From NCBI GenBank assembly GCA_022701475.1, contig JAKOOI010000090.1, positions 1 to 9,528 on the forward strand: 9,528 nt of DNA, in the 5' to 3' direction. Positions within the stretch are counted from its first letter, which is position 1. Every line of letters begins with the position of its first letter. The translations under genes were made by a program, and so were the position numbers. Below the pieces are notes generated by a model. That model worked only from the letters and a program-made list of their open reading frames with translations. It was not told the origin of the DNA and searched no databases. This document shows positions 1 through 6,923 of this stretch, in pieces. The stretch is from Weeksellaceae bacterium (GTDB lineage Bacteria; Bacteroidota; Bacteroidia; Flavobacteriales; Weeksellaceae).

Positions 1-544
1 AGGTACCGGATTTTGAGTAAGTAATGCTTTTCCCGTCATTGATGGTTCCGCCCGTGTTGTAATAGGCCTGATTGGAAACCCGGTCATAGTACATGGTTTC
101 GGTCCTGATCACCGTTCCTTTCACATCAGTAAGCACAACGTTTTTCCTGGCAATTCCCCGCTGGGTATTGCCGTCGTATTCCATTTCATCGGCCGTGATC
201 ACGGAACCGTCCGCATTCTGCAGCTTAACGTTTCCTACCGCTTTGATGAAGTTCTGGGCTTCGTAAACAATTACCAGATCCGCATTCAGCAGTGAACCCT
301 GATGGGAGAACTGTACATTCCCTGTAAAATAATTGTTCCCGTCATATTTCGTATCCTTCCTCAGCTCATCCGAGTGGATATGCTTCACCTTTTCTGCCGG
401 CGGTGCATCTTTCTTGGGAACTGAACCCGGGGTAAAATACGGATCCTTCTGCACGGGCTTCGGTTCCACCTGCGCAAAAGTAAACGTAGAAAGTAAAATA
501 AACAGAAAAAGAGCAAACCTTGCCCTCCAAGACCGGTTAATCAT
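1..544 (-). CDS. OstA-like (LptA/OstA-family) protein, 3' end cut off by window edge
   Basis: Reading the minus strand from an ATG at 544 gives 181 codons that stay open to the window edge, so the C-terminus is missing. The protein begins with a signal peptide: Arg-rich residues 4-9, a hydrophobic stretch at 10-23, and a likely cut after Ala24 (TFA|Q). A Pro/Lys-rich linker follows to about residue 54. From there on the sequence is a run of beta-strand repeats of the OstA type (for example GNVQFSHQGSLLNADLVIVY, then KAVGNVKLQNADGSVITADE), as in the periplasmic LptA/LptD-N fold that carries LPS from inner to outer membrane. In Bacteroidetes such proteins are annotated 'OstA-like' and are longer than E. 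coli LptA, which fits continuation outside the window. The ATG lies inside the last codons of fur (8-bp overlap), which supports this start and suggests translational coupling. The family call is firm; the exact role, LPS bridge or accessory, is inferred. Confidence 0.85.
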   Translation of the reverse strand, partial: MINRSWRARFALFLFILLSTFTFAQVEPKPVQKDPYFTPGSVPKKDAPPAEKVKHIHSDELRKDTKYDGNNYFTGNVQFSHQGSLLNADLVIVYEAQNFIKAVGNVKLQNADGSVITADEMEYDGNTQRGIARKNVVLTDVKGTVIRTETMYYDRVSNQAYYNTGGTINDGKSITYSKSGT

Positions 545-1013
545 TCTTGGTGCCATAAAAATACAGCGAATGCGAATCAATTTTAACCCCGAAGGCTTCT
601 TCGATAGCTTCTTTAATCCCCTGTATCCTGGGATCACAGAATTCAATGATTTCTTCAATCTCCTTATCCGAATCTTTTTTATAGATCACCAGGTGGTCAT
701 GCTGCTTATCGAAATAAGATTTTTCATAAGAAGATGATGTAAGGGTTTTCTCCCCGAACTGGTGCTTTCTGATCAGCCCGGCATCCAGGAAGATCTCGAT
801 TGTATTGTAAATGGTTGCTTTGGAAACATGGTATTTTTTCTGCAGCATCAGCAGATACAGATCATCTACATTAAAGTGATGATCCATACTGTAAATCTCT
901 TCAAGTATCGTATACCGTTCAGGCGTGTTACGGAAACCTTTTTCCAGCAGGTAGTTTCTCAGAACATCCTTGATCAGCGTAATATTTTTTTCCTTTTGTA
1001 TCGTATCCATCAA
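537..1013 (-). CDS. Fur-family metal-responsive transcriptional regulator lacking the CxxC zinc site
   Basis: A 158-aa protein of normal Fur length. Residues 15-90 form the winged-helix DNA-binding part, with the usual RxTPERxxILEEIY start (28-41), HHFNVDDLY (45-53) and recognition helix SKATIYNTIEIFLDAGLIRK (64-83). The dimerisation and metal domain has HDHL (105-108), IEFCDPRI (123-130) and HSLYFYG (148-154), so the His/Asp ligands of the regulatory metal site (H45/H46, H105, D106, H107, H148) are in place. The structural zinc cysteines are not: where E. coli Fur has HDHLICLDCGK, this protein has HDHLVIYKKDSDKEIEEI with about six extra residues and no cysteine. Its only cysteine is C126, and there is no second CxxC at the C-terminus. 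The start is the first of two consecutive Met codons. It probably controls metal or peroxide stress genes; Fur, PerR and Zur cannot be told apart here. It overlaps the downstream ostA-like gene by 8 bp. Confidence 0.88.
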   Translation of the reverse strand: MMDTIQKEKNITLIKDVLRNYLLEKGFRNTPERYTILEEIYSMDHHFNVDDLYLLMLQKKYHVSKATIYNTIEIFLDAGLIRKHQFGEKTLTSSSYEKSYFDKQHDHLVIYKKDSDKEIEEIIEFCDPRIQGIKEAIEEAFGVKIDSHSLYFYGTKND

Positions 1014-1025
1014 AAAAATTATCTA

Positions 1026-1047
1026 CAAATTTATTGATTTTTATTGA
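1026..1047 (-). promoter_or_regulatory. Candidate fur promoter -7 box with overlapping direct repeat
   Basis: On the minus strand a TAAATTTG box (1026-1033) matches the Bacteroidetes -7 consensus TAnnTTTG and lies 12 bp before the fur ATG, giving a very short leader. No convincing TTG -33 element is visible at 17-23 bp. The octamer TCAATAAA occurs twice, at 1040-1047 and 1030-1037, exactly 10 bp apart (one helical turn), and the second copy runs into the -7 box. This could be an operator, for example for autoregulation, but it is not a recognisable Fur box palindrome. The motifs are seen; their function is inferred. Confidence 0.35.
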
Positions 1048-1077
1048 AATAGCTACGGTATGGGCGTGTTAAAGAAT

Positions 1078-3072
1078 TTAACTGTTATGCCGCTTGTACT
1101 CGCACTGCTCTATTCTGGATTTTCCGACACAATCCTCCGTCATAGGTGCGGATTCCACCACTACATTATGGGAAGTTACACCCCATGCCTTGAAATCATC
1201 ACTTCCTATATACTTAACAAAATTATAGATATTTAAGATAATCTTCTCTTTTACGGTAAGCAGGATATCATTGATATAGGTGTTATCTATAATTACGTAC
1301 TTCAGATCCGGCGGGATATTATGCGCCCGTAAAGACGGATGGCTGCTCCGGGAAGGTATGGTTCCGTCTGCCATCATATCCCTTAGCACCATATCGAAAT
1401 AGTCATTGATTCTCCTGTCGATCTTGAATCCGAGCATAAAGTTGATTTTATAGATCGTTCCCGGAAGCACTTCGTCTACGGCATACTTGAAAGTATACGG
1501 ATCTTCCTGGTTGGTAATGGTCAGGATAAAGTAATGGTCTGCCCTCTTTGGCTGTTTCTTAATGATGGAATAGATAATTTTGGATTCGATCTCGTCGTTT
1601 CTTTTGGCACGGCTCAGATAAGCGAGGTTGGTGGCATATTTCGGAATGGTTTCATCCAGCTTCATATCCTTAATGATCGGGATATAGTTTTCCAGCTTGA
1701 TGAATTTGATGAATTTTGTTTTGATCGAACGCCCGTTGTACCAGGCATACATACAGATTCCGATAGAGCCTGCCAGCACCACGGTGATCCATCCGCCTTC
1801 CATGAATTTAATCACGTTCGCACTGAAAAAGCCCAGTTCAATGGCCATGTAAACCAAGGCAAACACCAGGATGAATATTTTGTTGACCCTTCGCTTCAAC
1901 AGCCAGTACACGAGAAGCACGGTGGTCATCAGCATGGTTACGGTGATGGACAGTCCATAGGCCGCTTCCATTTTTCCGGATTCCCTGAAATGCAGCACCA
2001 CAACGATGCAGAACAGCAGAAGCCCCCAGTTGATCCTCGGGATGTACATCTGCCCTTTTACCCCTGAAGGATAATCTATTTTCTGGTTCGGCCAGAGGTT
2101 AAGCGACATGGCTTCGGAGAATATTGTAAAAGAACCGGTAATCAGGGCCTGGCTGGCGATGATGGCCGCCGCCGTTGCCATGATCACGCCGGGAATCACC
2201 ATCCATTCCTCCATAATTCCAAAGAAAGGGTTTATGACGGAAAAACCGGGTTTGTTATAATTGGTTAGCAGCCAGGCTCCCTGACCGAGATAATTCAGGA
2301 TAAGCATAATTTTCACAAAGGCCCAGCTCACCCGGATGTTCTTTGCCCCGCAGTGCCCCAGATCCGAATACAGAGCTTCCGCACCTGTTGTACAGAGAAA
2401 TACGGCTCCGAGGATAACAATGGCGCTTGGTGAATTGGAAATCAGCTTGTATGCATAATAAGGATTGAAAGACCGGAGAATTTCAAAATTTTCGCTTAAA
2501 TGCGATAATCCCAGGCCTCCCAATACCAGGAACCAGATCACCATCACCGGACCGAAAAACTTTCCGATAAAGCTGGTGCCGAACTGCTGTACCACAAAAA
2601 TTACAATTAGAATCCCAATGGTAATGGGAACTACAGGCGTATGCGGATTATAGATCTCCAGTCCTTCAATGGCAGACATCACGGTAAGTGAGGGCGTGAT
2701 AACCCCATCCGCGATGAGCGCCGCCGCTCCTATAATCGCAATCAGATAGAGCCAGCCTTTTTTCAGGTTTTTAACCAATGAAAATAAAGCCAGGATTCCG
2801 CCTTCGCCTTTATTGTCGGCCCGCAGGGCGATGATAACATATTTTATGGTGGTCTGAAGGGTAAGGGTCCAGATGATACAGGACAGTGCTCCTTCGATGT
2901 ATTCGTTGAAAGGCATCGTGCTTCCGCTCTCCCTGGCATTCACAATAGCTTTCATTACGTAAAGTGGTGAAGTACCGATATCTCCGAAAACAATGCCGAG
3001 AGAAACCAAAATTCCAATGAAAGAAAGCTTCTTGATATCAAAATGATGACCGCTTTCTACCGTATCTGCCAT
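1078..3072 (-). CDS. kup: KUP/HAK/KT-family potassium uptake protein
   Basis: A 664-aa inner-membrane K+ transporter, probably a K+/H+ symporter as in E. coli Kup (622 aa). The N-terminal two-thirds is a chain of about 12 hydrophobic segments (from residue 16 to about 440). It carries the family signatures GDIGTSPLY (30-38), NKGEGGILALFSLV (87-100), ADGVITPSLTVMSA (121-134) and TGAEALYSDLGH (229-240). From about residue 450 the protein is hydrophilic, the cytoplasmic tail typical of the family. Upstream lies the pdhB terminator, then tandem TAAATTTG -7 boxes, so kup starts its own transcript. Its stop codon is only 64 bp before the fur start with no clear terminator, so some read-through into fur-ostA is possible. 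No truncation or missing motif is seen. Confidence 0.95.
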   Translation of the reverse strand: MADTVESGHHFDIKKLSFIGILVSLGIVFGDIGTSPLYVMKAIVNARESGSTMPFNEYIEGALSCIIWTLTLQTTIKYVIIALRADNKGEGGILALFSLVKNLKKGWLYLIAIIGAAALIADGVITPSLTVMSAIEGLEIYNPHTPVVPITIGILIVIFVVQQFGTSFIGKFFGPVMVIWFLVLGGLGLSHLSENFEILRSFNPYYAYKLISNSPSAIVILGAVFLCTTGAEALYSDLGHCGAKNIRVSWAFVKIMLILNYLGQGAWLLTNYNKPGFSVINPFFGIMEEWMVIPGVIMATAAAIIASQALITGSFTIFSEAMSLNLWPNQKIDYPSGVKGQMYIPRINWGLLLFCIVVVLHFRESGKMEAAYGLSITVTMLMTTVLLVYWLLKRRVNKIFILVFALVYMAIELGFFSANVIKFMEGGWITVVLAGSIGICMYAWYNGRSIKTKFIKFIKLENYIPIIKDMKLDETIPKYATNLAYLSRAKRNDEIESKIIYSIIKKQPKRADHYFILTITNQEDPYTFKYAVDEVLPGTIYKINFMLGFKIDRRINDYFDMVLRDMMADGTIPSRSSHPSLRAHNIPPDLKYVIIDNTYINDILLTVKEKIILNIYNFVKYIGSDDFKAWGVTSHNVVVESAPMTEDCVGKSRIEQCEYKRHNS

Positions 3073-3097
3073 ATCAGCTAATATTTATTTAAGAGCG

Positions 3098-3116
3098 CAA
3101 ATTTAATTCAAATTTA
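3098..3116 (-). promoter_or_regulatory. Tandem -7 boxes of the kup promoter
   Basis: On the minus strand two identical TAAATTTG boxes occur 11 bp apart (3109-3116 and 3098-3105), both matching TAnnTTTG. The nearer one ends 25 bp before the kup ATG, giving a leader of roughly 18 nt. A TTG is not found at the ideal -33 distance for either. A perfect 10-bp palindrome ATTCATGAAT (3134-3143), plus an overlapping ATGAAT/ATTCAT inverted repeat (3124-3139), lies just upstream and could be an operator. Box matches are seen; promoter activity is inferred. Confidence 0.4.
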
Positions 3117-3153
3117 CAATCCTATGAATTTTTATTCATGAATATAATAAATG

Positions 3154-3178
3154 AAAAAACTTCCTTTCGGAAGTTTTT
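3154..3178 (-). terminator. Rho-independent terminator of pdhB
   Basis: A 10-bp perfect stem (3155-3164 with 3169-3178, AAAAACTTCC/GGAAGTTTTT) with a 4-nt loop lies 17 bp past the pdhB stop codon. Read on the minus strand it ends in a run of six T. It separates pdhB from kup. The A/T-symmetric stem could also work in the opposite direction, but no plus-strand gene needs it. Confidence 0.8.
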
Positions 3179-3194
3179 CTCTATAATGATTCGA

Positions 3195-4175
3195 TTATTT
3201 AACGTACATCGCCTTTTTGATTTCCTCTTTTACTTTTTCCAGTTTCGGGAACCAGTCTGCAAACAAAGCAGCGGAGTAAGGAGCCGGCGCATCAGGAGTG
3301 GTAATCCTCTTGATCGGAGCATCCAGGTAATCGAAAGCTTTCTGCTGTACCATACAGGTAATTTCAGAAGCCACGGAACCGAACGGCCAGGCCTCTTCCA
3401 GCACAACCAGACGGTTGGTCTTTTTCACTGAAGCCAGCACGGTATCATAATCCAGCGGGCGAACAGTCCTCAGGTCGATTACTTCTACTGAGATCCCTTC
3501 TTTTTCAAGATCTTCGGCAGCCTGAATGGCGAGTTTCATGATTTTCCCGAAAGAAACCAGGGTAACGTCTTTTCCTTCCTTCTTGATGTCCGCTTTCCCG
3601 ATCGGTAAATAATATTCTTCCTCAGGGATTTCCATTTTATCGCCGTACATCTGCTCGGATTCCATGAAGATAACCGGGTCATTATCCTGGATCGCCGTTT
3701 TCAGCAACCCTTTTGCATCATACGGATTGGAAGGAACCACTACTTTCAGTCCCGGAACATTGGCAAACCAGTTCTCGAAAGCCTGCGAGTGGGTGGCTCC
3801 CAGCTGGCCTGCAGAGGCTGTAGGGCCACGGAAAACGATAGGGCAGTTCCACTGGCCACCGCTCATCTGGCGGATCTTGGCTGCGTTGTTGATGATCTGA
3901 TCGATCCCTACCAGGGAGAAATTGAAGGTCATATACTCTACAATAGGCCTGTTCCCGTTCATGGCAGCACCTACGGCAATTCCTGTAAAACCAAGTTCAG
4001 CAATAGGGGTATCAATTATTCTTTTAGGACCGAACTCATCCAGCATTCCTTTTGAAGCTTTGTATGCACCATTGTATTCTGCTACTTCCTCCCCCATTAA
4101 AAAAATGGATTCGTCTTTACGCATTTCTTCGCTCATTGCCTGTGCAATTACCTCACGAAAAGTATATTCTGCCAT
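3195..4175 (-). CDS. pdhB: Pyruvate dehydrogenase E1 component, beta subunit
   Basis: A 326-aa protein of the E1-beta transketolase-like family. With the alpha subunit it forms the thiamin-diphosphate enzyme that decarboxylates pyruvate and acetylates the E2 lipoyl arm. Residues 1-175 are the pyrimidine-binding transketolase domain, with the cofactor-activating Glu in DTPIAELGFTG (E60) and the conserved His in QLGATHSQAFE (H129). The C-terminal transketolase domain includes VEVIDLRTVRPLD, the VLEEAWPFGSVASEI segment and the TTPDAPAPYSA motif. Length matches bacterial and mitochondrial E1-beta. The alpha subunit, E2 and E3 are not in this window, so pdhB stands alone with its own promoter and terminator. 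The related branched-chain 2-oxoacid E1-beta is a less likely alternative, as the sequence reads closer to PDHB (TPIAELGF, APAPYSAALFADWFP). Confidence 0.93.
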   Translation of the reverse strand: MAEYTFREVIAQAMSEEMRKDESIFLMGEEVAEYNGAYKASKGMLDEFGPKRIIDTPIAELGFTGIAVGAAMNGNRPIVEYMTFNFSLVGIDQIINNAAKIRQMSGGQWNCPIVFRGPTASAGQLGATHSQAFENWFANVPGLKVVVPSNPYDAKGLLKTAIQDNDPVIFMESEQMYGDKMEIPEEEYYLPIGKADIKKEGKDVTLVSFGKIMKLAIQAAEDLEKEGISVEVIDLRTVRPLDYDTVLASVKKTNRLVVLEEAWPFGSVASEITCMVQQKAFDYLDAPIKRITTPDAPAPYSAALFADWFPKLEKVKEEIKKAMYVK

Positions 4176-4198
4176 ATCTCTTTGAAAAATTTAGAGTA

Positions 4199-4206
4199 CA
4201 AAAATA
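4199..4206 (-). promoter_or_regulatory. Candidate -7 box of pdhB
   Basis: TATTTTTG on the minus strand fits TAnnTTTG and ends 23 bp before the pdhB ATG, a short leader of about 16 nt. No TTG stands at the ideal -33 position; the T-run of the preceding terminator lies 21 bp upstream and is the only T-rich candidate. AAAGAGAT next to the ATG is a weak purine stretch and not a convincing Shine-Dalgarno sequence. Confidence 0.4.
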
Positions 4207-4227
4207 GTATTTTTTTATGAGTTACAT

Positions 4228-4259
4228 AAAAAAACGGCATTTCATTTAAGAAATGCCGT
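4228..4259 (-). terminator. Rho-independent terminator of the DUF2147 gene
   Basis: A 10-bp perfect stem (ACGGCATTTC 4234-4243 with GAAATGCCGT 4250-4259) and a 6-nt loop lie 23 bp past the stop codon at 4283. On the minus strand the hairpin is followed directly by a run of T (4228-4234). It isolates pdhB from the upstream gene. Confidence 0.88.
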
Positions 4260-4282
4260 GTATTAATTTAATGGGGTCCTGG

Positions 4283-4699
4283 TTAATTCACTTTCTGCCA
4301 GGTCTGCGTCCTTCCGATCAGCGAAAAACCGAGATATCCCCTTACGCTCAGCTGGTCACCGTTTCTTTTGATGGTACACTTATAGGTCTTGCCTGATTTA
4401 GGATCGGTAATGCTCCCATCGGTAAACTCATCGCCGTCTTTTTTCAGGCCTCTGATGATCTCCATGCCCAGAAGCGGACGGTTTTTACGGTCGTCCTTAC
4501 ATTCGGTACAATTGGGATTTGCCGGCTTCACCAGCAGCTGGGAAATTTTACCGAAGTATTTATCCCCTTTTTTATAAATCTCCACGATTGATTTGGCCTG
4601 TTTGGTTTCATCGTCGATGGTTTTCCATTTTCCCTCGATCTGGGCGAATGACATCACGCTGAACAGGGACAGGGCGAATGCGAATGCTGATTTTTTCAT
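4283..4699 (-). CDS. Secreted DUF2147-family protein
   Basis: A 138-aa protein with a clear signal peptide (KK at 2-3, hydrophobic 5-18, cut after SFA19|Q20), so it is exported to the periplasm or beyond. The mature part is one DUF2147 domain: GKWKTIDDETKQAKSIVEIY (23-42), YFGKI, the cysteine pair C64/C67 (NCTEC), RPLLGMEIIRGLKKDG (74-89), DPKSGKTYKC (99-108) and the hallmark closing GRTQTW (129-134). The family is a lipocalin-like beta barrel by general description, but its function is not established. C64/C67 could form a disulfide or bind metal. It is a monocistronic unit: own candidate promoter upstream and a strong terminator downstream. Family assignment is confident; no function is claimed. 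Confidence 0.9.
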   Translation of the reverse strand: MKKSAFAFALSLFSVMSFAQIEGKWKTIDDETKQAKSIVEIYKKGDKYFGKISQLLVKPANPNCTECKDDRKNRPLLGMEIIRGLKKDGDEFTDGSITDPKSGKTYKCTIKRNGDQLSVRGYLGFSLIGRTQTWQKVN

Positions 4700-4751
4700 A
4701 TTTTTTATCGTTTAATTACAAAATGACAAGAGTACGGTCTCTCTATTGTTA

Positions 4752-4780
4752 AAAATATAAATTAATTTTAATACCGCCAA
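4752..4780 (-). promoter_or_regulatory. Candidate promoter of the DUF2147 gene
   Basis: On the minus strand a TTG (4778-4780) is followed after 18 bp by TATATTTT (4752-4759), which matches TAnnTTTG at seven of eight positions. The spacing is normal for Bacteroidetes promoters, and the leader would be about 45-50 nt. The region is AT-rich, so chance matches are possible. Confidence 0.35.
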
Positions 4781-4839
4781 GACATTTATTATCTAAAGCA
4801 TAAGGATTGCTTGCCGGATCCGTTAGCAGCACCTGTATA

Positions 4840-6771
4840 TTAATTCATTTTCCTGTTGATCACGCGGTCCATATAATCCTGGTACCAGGCTTTGGCAATT
4901 TGTTTCCCTTTTTCGGCATCGAAATTATTTTTCAGCCGGTCCATCAGGTTTTTCTCCAGCCCAAGATCCGAGTTATCAAAGATTCCTACAATTTCCTTTC
5001 CGTCAAAACGGTAGATGTAATTTCCGATGATAAACTGCTCTGCGGCACCATCCGAATTGGCAATAACCGGCGGGTATCTTTTCGCATCCACCAGGCTCCT
5101 TCCCCAGCTTCTGATTTTCCTGTTGTATCCGATCAGGTCGGCCAGCGTAGGATAGATATCGATCTGCTGTGCCAGCTCATGGTCTACCCCTTTCAGCTGA
5201 TAGGCCGGACTCGGGGAATAAAAGATCAGGGGTACGGCGAACCGGTTCATGATTTTCTCATACTCCGGATAATAGACTTCATTGGTATGGTCTCCGGTAA
5301 AGACGAATATGGTGTTATGGAACCATGGCTGTTTCCTTGCCGTTTCAAAATACTTCCTGATGGAATAGTCGGTATACTGTATCGGCTCATGCATCTGGTT
5401 TTTTCCCTTTTTGAATTTGCCGTTGTACCTTTCAGGGATCTTAAAAGGATGGTGGGAAGAAGCCGTGAATACCGTGGCCATGAACGGCTGTTTTTTCCCT
5501 GCATTCTTAGCGAAATACTGCAGGAAAGGCTCGTCCCAGATGGCCCAGGTACCGTCAAAATCACTGTCGTTATTGTATTCTGTTTTGCCGTAATAATGTT
5601 TGAATCCTAAAATATTGCCGAAACCCAGGAATCCCATGGAACCATTGGGTGCGCCATGGTAGAAAGAGGTATCGTATCCCATTTCGTTGCAGACCGAAAC
5701 AATCGACTGGATTTTCTGGTTGGAATACGGCGAGCTGGTAAAGGCGTCCGTCAGACTTGGAATCCCTGCCAGTACGGAACTCATGCCGTGAATGGACTGT
5801 CTGCCGTTGGCAAAGGTATTGGGGAAGATCAGGCTTTCATTGGCCAGGCTGTCCATAAAAGGTGTATAGGAAACATAATCCTTTATGTTTTTTTCCCTGT
5901 TGAAAGCACCCGAGTATTCCCTGCTGAAGGATTCTATAATAAAAATCACAATATTGGGCTTATCCGTTACGGCTCTGTTATAGGTTTTATAAGGATGGAT
6001 ATTCTCTTCAATAAATTTTTCATCCACGAAATGGACTTCTTTGAAATTATTGGTATTCAGCGTCCTGAAGAACGAAAAAGTACTGTTCAGCACCATATTC
6101 CCCTGGGCCGGAAGCTTTACGAAACGGTTGGCATCCACCAGGTTGATCGGTCTTGTGCTGTGTTTGAAGTCGCCGCGGATCCCTCCGACCGCCAGCACGG
6201 TCGTTACACAGATCAGCACCAGGGACCAGATGAAATACGGAACCAGCCTCACAGGCTTTTGTTCTGCTATCTTCACTTTTCTGTACAGAAAGACCCACAA
6301 TGCCATTGATGCAATAAAACAGAGCAGAACGAAAGGATTCTGAACCACCGAAAGCGTGAAGATCCTGAACATATTATCTTCGTGCTGCGCGACCTGCAGG
6401 GCTGCAGAAGTAAGCCGCATCTGGGAAAATTTAAAATACACCATGTCCCCGAAATTCATGGCGTAAGCAATCCCGTTGGTGATAAAATACAGCCAGAAAA
6501 GAAGTTTCTGGTATCCTTTACGGGTATTGATGATCACGGGAATGATGCTCAGGAGAATAAAAAGCGCATTCACATACAGGATGGCCGTTGTATCGAAGGC
6601 AACCCCATGAAAGGCAAGGCCGAAATAATCCTGCACCGAGTCAATCCGGATCAGTCCCCGGTTAAAGAACCAGAACAGGAACCTGGCAACCTGGTAAAAA
6701 AAATAGGCTAACAATATCCGGTAAACCAGCACCGTAATTTCCCGTGTCCTTAATTCTCTGAACAGTTTCAT
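4840..6771 (-). CDS. LTA-synthase-like membrane phosphoglycerol/phospho-headgroup transferase (sulfatase fold)
   Basis: A 643-aa protein with the LtaS/MdoB layout: about five TM helices in residues 13-197 (near 13-36, 52-81, 88-110, 140-163, 178-197), a linker, then an extracytoplasmic sulfatase-fold domain from about 270 to 560. Metal and catalytic residues can be matched to LtaS: E280 in FIIESFSREYSG, a Ser (S326, FANGRQSIHGM) at the place of the LtaS nucleophile Thr, H440/H441 in SSHHPF, and D494-H495 in FTGDHTNE. Gram-negative relatives move phosphoglycerol or phosphoethanolamine from phospholipids to glycans or lipids; the acceptor here is unknown. LTA itself is not expected in this phylum. 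The gene is divergent from pssA across the octamer-repeat region, and both concern phospholipid headgroups, a suggestive but unproved link. Its -7 box ends 4 bp before the ATG. No frameshift is seen. Confidence 0.87.
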   Translation of the reverse strand: MKLFRELRTREITVLVYRILLAYFFYQVARFLFWFFNRGLIRIDSVQDYFGLAFHGVAFDTTAILYVNALFILLSIIPVIINTRKGYQKLLFWLYFITNGIAYAMNFGDMVYFKFSQMRLTSAALQVAQHEDNMFRIFTLSVVQNPFVLLCFIASMALWVFLYRKVKIAEQKPVRLVPYFIWSLVLICVTTVLAVGGIRGDFKHSTRPINLVDANRFVKLPAQGNMVLNSTFSFFRTLNTNNFKEVHFVDEKFIEENIHPYKTYNRAVTDKPNIVIFIIESFSREYSGAFNREKNIKDYVSYTPFMDSLANESLIFPNTFANGRQSIHGMSSVLAGIPSLTDAFTSSPYSNQKIQSIVSVCNEMGYDTSFYHGAPNGSMGFLGFGNILGFKHYYGKTEYNNDSDFDGTWAIWDEPFLQYFAKNAGKKQPFMATVFTASSHHPFKIPERYNGKFKKGKNQMHEPIQYTDYSIRKYFETARKQPWFHNTIFVFTGDHTNEVYYPEYEKIMNRFAVPLIFYSPSPAYQLKGVDHELAQQIDIYPTLADLIGYNRKIRSWGRSLVDAKRYPPVIANSDGAAEQFIIGNYIYRFDGKEIVGIFDNSDLGLEKNLMDRLKNNFDAEKGKQIAKAWYQDYMDRVINRKMN

Positions 6772-6775
6772 GACG

Positions 6776-6804
6776 CAAATTTACATGAAAAAACAAAACA
6801 ACAA
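6776..6804 (-). promoter_or_regulatory. Promoter of the LTA-synthase-like gene, probably leaderless
   Basis: On the minus strand TTG (6802-6804) is followed after 18 bp by TAAATTTG (6776-6783), a full TAnnTTTG match, and the ATG begins 4 bp later at 6771. Transcription starts about 7 bp past the -7 box, so the start codon would be at or next to the mRNA 5' end. The -33 element lies at the inner edge of the octamer-repeat arm. Confidence 0.55.
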
Positions 6805-6923
6805 AACAATGGAATAACGGAGCAATATAACAATGTAGCAATGGAGCAATATAACAATGGAACAGTGGAACAGTGGAACAATGGAGTAATGCAATGAAGC
6901 AACAGGGTAATACTATAACGATG
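6799..6923 (+). repeat. Left arm: degenerate 8-bp tandem repeat, consensus YAATGGAR
   Basis: From 6799 to 6923 the sequence falls into octamers with an almost unbroken 8-bp phase. Examples are CAATGGAA (6807), TAACGGAG (6815), CAATATAA (6823), CAATGTAG (6831), CAATGGAG (6839), CAATATAA (6847), CAATGGAA (6855), CAGTGGAA (6863, 6871), CAATGGAG (6879), then TAATG, a single 3-bp slip at 6887-6891, and CAATGAAG (6892) onwards with decay. About 15 units. An 8-bp period cannot keep one reading frame in register, and an open frame through it on the minus strand yields only Leu/Ser/Cys-rich low-complexity peptide, so it is non-coding. Confidence 0.85.

Noticed and set aside
1068..1082. GTTAAA-gaa-TTTAAC hairpin at the kup stop codon as a terminator
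   Set aside because: Six AT-rich base pairs overlapping the stop codon and no T run; too weak.
1534..2067. Plus-strand open frame of 177 codons
   Set aside because: Antisense to kup, His/Asp-rich product typical of shadow frames.
4809..4827. Near-palindrome around CGGATCCG downstream of the LTA-synthase-like gene as a terminator
   Set aside because: Mismatched outer stem, palindromic centre without a loop, and no following T run on the minus strand.
4807..5610. Plus-strand open frame of 267 codons
   Set aside because: Antisense shadow of the C-terminal half of the LTA-synthase-like gene; no family motif and no promoter or start context.
5656..6309. Plus-strand open frame of 217 codons
   Set aside because: It lies entirely opposite the LTA-synthase-like gene, whose catalytic motifs fix the coding strand; the product has no recognisable domain.
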